NCBI GenBank assembly: GCA_036897095.1
Contig: JAYMSP010002558.1
Coordinates: 1 to 23,567 of the forward strand
Direction of reading: 5' to 3'
From: Plantago elongata
Taxonomy: Eukaryota > Streptophyta > Magnoliopsida > Lamiales > Plantaginaceae
Length of the DNA stretch: 23,567 bases
A model generated the notes under the pieces. The model did no database searches. It saw nothing but the letters and a program-made list of their open reading frames with translations, and was not told the DNA's origin. The translations under genes and the position numbers were made by a program. This document shows positions 18,161 to 23,567 of this stretch, in pieces. Position 1 is the first letter of the stretch. Every line of letters begins with the position of its first letter.

Positions 18161-20574
18161 GGAAATTAGCAATTTAATAGCAGCATTGAATAATTTTAGT
18201 AAGAGTCAATTTCATATCGGTGGCATACACCGTATATATTGTCCCTTATTCTTGATTGTAACTTGTAAGTCACGTCCATTCACTATTTTACTACAGGGTG
18301 CTCCTTCCTCCTTTTTTGGGCTTCCTCCCAAAAGTCAACTTTATGGATTGGAAATTTGGAGCTGAAAAAATTAAAATCGCCACACAAAAATTGTGAATGC
18401 ATATGATAGTTGGAGTTGGAAATCGATTTAAATTGAAAAATGTCCATTCAAATAATCTGTTTTGTACATAAAACATGCTATATAAATGGGTATTTTTCAA
18501 TTCAAATCGATTCACAATCAGCCCTTAAATTCTAATCAAATGGACATATCATCTTTCACTGAAATTTCTAATATACTGGAATAAAATCCTTAATATAGTT
18601 TTAAGTTTAATTTATATTCATTTGTAATTTTTTCAATGATATATTAATACGAATTTATGTCGAAGTAAAGTCATCAAGACATAAAGTATCAACTTACATA
18701 CCACATACCATTTAAAAAAAGAGGTACTGTATAAAACACCACAACAAAGGAGAGTTGGACCAATACATTTGGTGAACATTGCAAATTCATGAATAATAGA
18801 TTACAATTTACTTATATCTTCTATTAACTCTCATCAGTTTATCGCCTAATTATCTAAAAATAAATAATATACTATTCGACCACTTAAAATTGATTGTTGA
18901 TTTGTTCAGTGAAAACAACCCAATTAAGATAAGAATAAAGTTTTTGAATTAAGAAATATATAAATTAATCGAAACATTAAAAATGAAATACATATACGAC
19001 TGAATGTGACATAATAGAGTGTGTTTTGTGAAATCCTAGTCTAAATAAAGAGAGAGTGTCACAGTGCAAGTAATTAAAGAGAGAGCTAGCGGAAGAAGCA
19101 CAATCCTTTTCAAACTTTATTTTGGCCATGAGGTGCTATAAATAAATAAAAAAATCGATATGTAGTTGTAGTAGTATATTGGTTTAATTGGATTGATTGT
19201 GAACAGTATTGTTCCGGAGTGGATTGGATCACCGGAAGAAATATGTATCGTCGGTGCCGACACCGACAGCGTGACTTGTGCAAGGTCGTCACAAATCCCC
19301 CGAACATCTCACTAATATTGATTTTAACCGCCGATACATACAATACAATACAACCTTCACTTTTCAAATACTAAAAACTTTGACCCACGGATACTTAAAT
19401 CAGACGTTTTATATATCAACTTAAATTTATTAAGTCGAGCAAGAAATTCTTAAAGAAATTATATCCTTATATTTAGGAAAAGTTATATATGTAATAAATG
19501 TAAAATTGAACATGTTAACTAATTATCTAACTCTTAATATTGGTAGAGATTACCATATCATCACGATTATTATATTATATTTTATCCCGAACAAGTTTAC
19601 GTTACATTATAAACACGAATTACATTCTGCGTGTTTCTTTGCCAACCGGATTTTAAATGTGGCAATGTACATAGTTACGATAATTTAGAAATTTGTGTGA
19701 GATTGAATTAGTAAAAATTTGATATGAGTTATCTAAAATATTATAGACACTGAATAAAGTAGTGATGATATTTTAATTGAGGAATGATATGTTGTAGTTG
19801 TGACAAAGCAAAAAATGAAAGTGAAAAGTTAAAGATTGATAAAAGGAAGTATTATACTAATTGCTATAGTGTGCGTGAAATAAATATGATATTTATCGTG
19901 GTATATATAGAAAATGATTATTTAACATTTATTACGTTCCAGATAGAATAGTGAAATAAAAATTAATGTAGAATTTGAATTTTAAGTAATCTTGTGTATA
20001 TTTGGCACAACCGACGTTGAATTATATAATTTCAACAGTAATATGTTATATTAGAACATATTAGAACTTTCTAAATTTAATTTAATTTGAAAACCAACAA
20101 CATTTATAATTAATTTGAGATCAAAATAATACAATTGATTTTGAAATAATATTTAGCTAGGATGGAAGTAACCCTACCGTTTCAAAGTTTAAGAAAATTT
20201 AATGGGGCTAACAATCTGTAGTTTTGCCCTCTAGAATTCACTCACAAGAACTTGAACATTAAAATTGTTTCGTATACTCCTGACAATTAAGTCTTCTCGT
20301 TTTTCGGTCATTCTCAAGTCCCTAAACTTATGAAGTCTCTTGTTGTCCTCTAATATGAGCCCAAACCTCCACTTCTCATACTCCTTTACCCCCCTTGTTT
20401 TGCGCTTCTCCCAAGGGATTAATGTGTATTTAGTGTAGGTAGATTATCAACTAGAAAGTACTTAAGTGAATATATTAGCGGAAAATCAAACACAACTCAG
20501 ATAGTAAAACTATTCACTTCCAATCAATTTCCAATCAATAGATTAGAGGTTTAATTTAAACCTGTCATTCAAGT
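18161..20574. other. AT-rich spacer, no gene seen
   Basis: This is mostly A/T-rich sequence without a readable domain on either strand. A hairpin lies at 18419-18513 (separate entry). 19080-19380 is more balanced and contains the near-palindrome GTCGGTGCCGACACCGAC at about 19250 and an 85-codon minus-strand ORF (19110-19367) with no recognised domain. 20200-20450 is pyrimidine-rich. I assign nothing else. Confidence 0.5.
18419..18513. repeat. Inverted repeat, about 28-bp arms, 38-base loop
   Basis: The arm at 18419-18447 (GAAATCGATTTAAATTGAAA...) and the arm at 18486-18513 (...TTTTCAATTCAAATCGATTC) are reverse complements with about three mismatches. No target duplication is seen at the arms' outer edges. 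It may be a tiny MITE or the folded-back core of a larger one. Confidence 0.65.
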
Positions 20575-20960
20575 CATTCGGATCGGGTTTGTGTCAACCC
20601 ATTCGGATCAAAAATATTCGGATCAATAATTCTTCTGGTGAAATTTGAATCGGGTCGGGTTCGGGTCTTAACCGGTTTGGGTCATTTCGAATTATTATAT
20701 TTTGGGTCGCTTTTGGATGAGAGCATTTCGGATCAGATCACTTTATATTCGGGTCAATTTGGGTTCATGTGTTATTCGGATTTGATCCTTTCGGATTATT
20801 TATTGATTGAATTGTTTCATGTCGAATATTTTCGGATTCGGGTGTTATTTGGATTTGGGTCATTTCATATACAAAATATTTCATATTGTTTCGGGTCGGG
20901 TCGAGTATGGGTGTTTTTCGGATCTAAAACTTTTTCCGATTATAAATCTTCATGTGATAT
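20575..20960 (+). repeat. Degenerate TTCGGGTC/TTCGGAT array
   Basis: Variants of TCGGGTCATTTCGGATC recur over about 390 bp without a fixed period, all in one orientation. Arrays like this are widespread in eudicot intergenic DNA, often inside non-autonomous elements. A 109-codon ORF (20638-20967) is a by-product of the repeat. Confidence 0.75.
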
Positions 20961-21000
20961 TGAATAGGATTATTTTATAAATAAACATTTGATTTTAAAG

Positions 21001-21570
21001 TAGGGGTGTACATAAAAAATAACCGCCCGCTCCACCCGCCAAACTGCCCGTCAACTACCCACCAACAACGGTTAGGACTTTTGAGAAAAACCGTTTGCGG
21101 ATTACAAATTTGTACCCGCCATTAAGCGGGTGGGTGGCGGGTTGGTAGTTGGCCAACCGCCAACCCGCCCACCCATCCGTTGTATATGTTACTAGTATGT
21201 ATTTTGTATTTTATTGTATTACATTAATAGTAATAGATCTCCATTACTCATTTACTCCTAATTTTTATGTACTTCGACTACTTGTATTAAAACTTGAGAT
21301 TGTGTTATGTTTCTCTTATTGTTGTGGGTTAGTTTATTGAGGACTTAGAGGTTATACAATCTAATGTCTTTCTCTTTAACGCGTCATATATGTCATTATT
21401 TTGATGCGTTAATAAACCGCCAAACCGTCTGCTTCAAGTAGTCAACTGACCCGCGACGGTTGGGAAAAAATTTCACCCGTCGCGACTAATGATGTGGTGT
21501 ACCTGCCATAGGCAGCTCGGTTATTTTTTTTGGATTAAAAAACGTCCATACCCGTCCGCGTACACCCCTA
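21001..21570. mobile_element. Non-autonomous hAT-like element, 570 bp
   Basis: The left end TAGGGGTGTAC and right end GTACACCCCTA are perfect 11-bp inverted repeats. The subterminal parts are rich in CCGCC/GGCGG motifs (ACCGCCCGCTCC near the left, ACCGCCAAACCG near the right). TAGGGGTGT-type termini and a non-coding interior suit a hAT-derived element. The 8-9 bp flanks (ATTTTAAAG and ATTGAAATG) match at only about six of nine positions, so the duplication is weak or eroded. A strong internal dyad lies at about 21127-21178. It has no transposase; the 63-codon ORF inside is chance. Confidence 0.6.
21127..21178. repeat. GC-rich internal dyad of the hAT-like element
   Basis: GCGGGTGGGTGGCGGGTTGG is followed by TAGTTGG and then CCAACCGCCAACCCGCCCAC. 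The two halves are imperfect reverse complements and could form a stable stem. Subterminal repeats of this sort often bind hAT transposase, which is inference here. Confidence 0.6.
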
Positions 21571-22019
21571 ATTGAAATGTGTCTTCACCTTGATTATAAT
21601 AGTTTGTTTCATTGTTGGCTCGGTTTTATAGTATTAAGTATAATATGTGATCAATTGTGTCATCTTTCAATCGAATCTGATTTTAGTCTTTATATACAAG
21701 AAAAAGAACTTTTGTTTATGTAAGTACGTTTTGTTAATTACTTGGTCCGTTTGTTGAGTAGAATAACTTTTGAGACATAAGTTATAAGTATATTATATGA
21801 TGATCAAGTTGAAGTTGAAATAAATTTTAATAAATAAGTTAATTTATGAATAGCCAAAGAAGTCAAATATCTGAGCAAGAATCATAATGATGCATGAAAT
21901 AAAAGTACAAATAAATGGGTGACTCGTAAAAGTAAAGATATATGGATCAATAATTAGTTATAGATGTTATATTGTAACATGTGAAGGGTTTCATTATGGG
22001 AGGTAATTGGTGAAAAAAG
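21571..22019. other. AT-rich spacer, nothing recognised
   Basis: The sequence is AT-rich, without ORFs, repeats or motifs that I can support. It separates the 570-bp hAT-like element from the second GGGTC array. Confidence 0.5.
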
Positions 22020-22265
22020 CTTCGTATATCGGACGATTTCGGGTCAAATTTAATTCGGGTCATTTCGGATCGGATGAGTACGGATTGGATGATTTCAGGT
22101 CAATTTTGATTTGGGTCATTTAAGATAAGATGATTCCGGGTCAATTCTAATTTGGGACACTCCGAATCGGTTCATTTTCGACCAATTCTAATTTGGGTCA
22201 CTTCGAATCGGGTCATTTTGAATCGGGTATTTCGAATACGTTGGGTCAATTCGTGTAACGGATCA
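22020..22265 (+). repeat. Second TTCGGGTCA array
   Basis: Repeats of TTCGGGTCATTTCGGATCG and TTTGGGTCAYTTCGAATCGG variants, in the same orientation as 20575-20960 and with a looser 20-24 bp rhythm. It ends just before the LTR start at 22280. Confidence 0.75.
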
Positions 22266-22554
22266 TTTTTGAATATGACTGTAAGAACCGTAAAATTCCT
22301 CGTGTATCCGAGAATAAATTTAATAATAAAATTATTATTTCGCACGAGCGAAAATATTGAGTAGTTATATTGAGTCGAATTAGAAATTTAAACGCCGAGT
22401 GTAGTCGCCGTAAATTGTTAATTAATATTATATTAATAAAATAATAACAAAATTATTTGTTTTAATTTTTCTATGGCTTTAGTTCGTCTTAAATATCGTC
22501 GATTTTTCTGGAATTTATTTGCGAGCCATTTGGAGTCCGTAATAAGCCGTTACT

Positions 22555-22680
22555 GAAGCTTCTCATGGAAGATTGAAGTAGTGAAACTTCCCATGGAAGA
22601 TTGGAGTAGTGAAGCTTGCCATGGAAGATTGGAGTAGTGAAGCTTGTAGAACAAGCCGTTACTGAAGCTTCCCATGGAAG
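22555..22680 (+). repeat. 28-bp tandem repeats upstream of the TATA box
   Basis: GAAGCTTCTCATGGAAGATT starts at 22555 and recurs with small changes at 22583 and 22611. A divergent unit follows at 22639 (GAAGCTTGTAGAAC), and a partial unit at 22664. AAGCCGTTACTGAAGCTTC also occurs twice (about 22545 and 22654), so a larger block was duplicated as well. The position just upstream of a TATA box suggests enhancer-type repeats. Confidence 0.8.
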
Positions 22681-22700
22681 CATTGCCACCTCTCTCCACC

Positions 22701-22708
22701 TATAAATA
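22701..22708 (+). promoter_or_regulatory. TATA box of the LTR promoter
   Basis: TATAAATA is preceded by CTCTCCACC. A CT-rich stretch about 30 bases downstream would be the start site area. The sequence and surroundings are typical of plant TATA promoters. Confidence 0.55.
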
Positions 22709-22762
22709 ACACACCTCCGCCCCATTTCCGTCACCACACCACCACTCCCGCTCTCTTTCGCC

Positions 22763-23070
22763 CTCACTCACCACCATCTCCCTCACTCTCGCCCTTCACC
22801 ACACCTAATTTCCGGACAGTGTCGTCTCGCACGATTGATTCCGGTTAGTAACCTTTTCCCTTTTCGATTACAATCGAATCTTGGGAATAGTGTGATTAAT
22901 TGTTTCTCTGTCACACAACCACACCACCTCGCTTCGCCACAATTCCCCGCCTACTCCTCTATTCGCTCTTGTCTCGTTCGATCAATCTCTTCAGTTAGTG
23001 CAACCTTCCTTTTTCGATTATAGTCAAATTTCGGGGAGGGGAATCGTTGATTAATTGTTGCTTGATTGTT
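22763..23070 (+). repeat. Degenerate ~150-bp tandem duplication after the TATA box
   Basis: The block ending TTCCGGTTAGTAACCTTTTC and continuing CGATTACAATCGAATCTTGG (22838-22878) is echoed by TTCAGTTAGTGCAACCTTCC and CGATTATAGTCAAATTTCGG (22989-23034). Similar C-rich lead-ins ending GTCTCG and similar GATTAATTGTT tails accompany both. This shows an old tandem duplication in the transcribed part of the LTR. Confidence 0.55.
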
Positions 23071-23567
23071 ATTGCGTTTTGCTATTTAACTGTTTAGGTT
23101 GATGCGTTTAATTGAGTTATTGGGTGTCAATTTCGTTATGCTGCTTAGTTGCGAATTTTTGTACTTTCTCGGATAAGTTGCTATCTATTGTCTGCGAGCG
23201 TGTAATGGTGTATGCGTGCTGCTTATATGTGTCTGAGTATTATAGTCTTGACGGTTTTGTCAACGGTGCTCGAGTGTTTGAATTCAGATTAATTTTGTTG
23301 CCTGGAATTTGAACTTGGGTCAAGCTCTATGTAATGTACCGGTGTGTTGAGTATAAGTAGAGAGGTTAGCAGAGCCATACATAAAGTAGTATATACTGCT
23401 CGGCTGTGTCGTGCTCCTGCGACTCTAATTAAGTAAATTGACTCAGTGCTTAGTTCATATTAATCCCCTACGTCGTGTGTGTTGGTACTATGCTACTGTG
23501 ATGTCAACTAAGTTAGCTTGTGCGTCAACCATTGTGAAGCCCTGTGTGTTGTATGCGGCGTATGTGG

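Larger units (their letters stand above)
22280..23567 (+). mobile_element. Start of an LTR (probable Ty3/gypsy, Tekay/Del-like), runs off the window
   Basis: TGTAAGAACCGTAAAATTCC at 22280 resembles the TGTAAGACC-type 5' end of plant chromovirus LTRs. It is followed by an AT-rich part, tandem 28-bp repeats (22555-22680), a TATA box (22701) and a pyrimidine-rich region where transcripts would start, then GT-rich sequence without ORFs to the window edge. The layout U3-TATA-R/U5 fits a long LTR. There is no primer-binding site inside the window, so neither the LTR length nor the class can be confirmed. An alternative is a host promoter and 5'UTR; the absence of a downstream coding start argues against it. 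Confidence 0.5.

Noticed and set aside
20638..20967. 109-codon ORF rich in Phe/Gly/Ser
   Set aside because: Produced by the TTCGGGTC array; it has a periodic composition and no domain.
22489..22767. 92-codon minus-strand ORF upstream of the last LTR's TATA box
   Set aside because: It is built from the 28-bp tandem repeats and runs against the LTR promoter.

Overview
This window looks like intergenic DNA from a eudicot plant nuclear genome, built almost entirely of decayed transposable elements. I find no intact host gene. The signs are an L1-clade LINE of the RRM-bearing plant type (BNR-like, first described in beet), a Ty3/gypsy remnant with a plant-style primer-binding site, small hAT and Stowaway-like non-autonomous elements, a GAGACGGTCTC-type MITE, TTCGGGTC-rich arrays, and AT-rich spacers with microsatellites. 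A Caryophyllales source (beet, spinach or quinoa relatives) is a guess from the BNR-like LINE and the MITE type; I could not test it.

Layout: 1-966 is probably the tail of an LTR retrotransposon, with tandem motifs. 967-1380 and 2227-2640 are two copies of a 414-bp direct repeat around an 846-bp spacer holding a (CA)18 tract. 3312-3525 is a MITE with 40-bp inverted ends, 3601-3863 is Stowaway-like, and 5018-5794 is a 777-bp hAT-like element with an identical 8-bp duplication at its ends. 6898-13636 is a plus-strand LINE bounded by a perfect 18-bp target-site duplication. Its ORF1 (RRM) and ORF2 (endonuclease, reverse transcriptase, zf-RVT) are both readable, but many frameshifts and stops break them.

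14538-18160 is a minus-strand Ty3/gypsy remnant. It has two LTRs, a primer-binding site, a broken gag start, a 66-bp minisatellite where gag-pol should be, and a pure G16 polypurine tract next to the 3' LTR. One LTR is split by about 800 bp of unrelated DNA, and the other has lost its outer end. 18161-20560 is AT-rich spacer with a hairpin. 20575-20960 and 22020-22265 are GGGTC-rich arrays, and a 570-bp hAT-like element (21001-21570) sits between them. From about 22280 to the window end is the start of another LTR, with a TATA box and tandem enhancer-like repeats.

Nothing here supports a new biochemical system. The most interesting structures are the complete boundaries of the LINE, a GC-rich patch inside its ORF2, the reduced gypsy element whose interior is mostly a minisatellite, and the 414-bp repeat pair. 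All coordinates and repeat alignments were made by eye, so boundaries may shift by a few bases.
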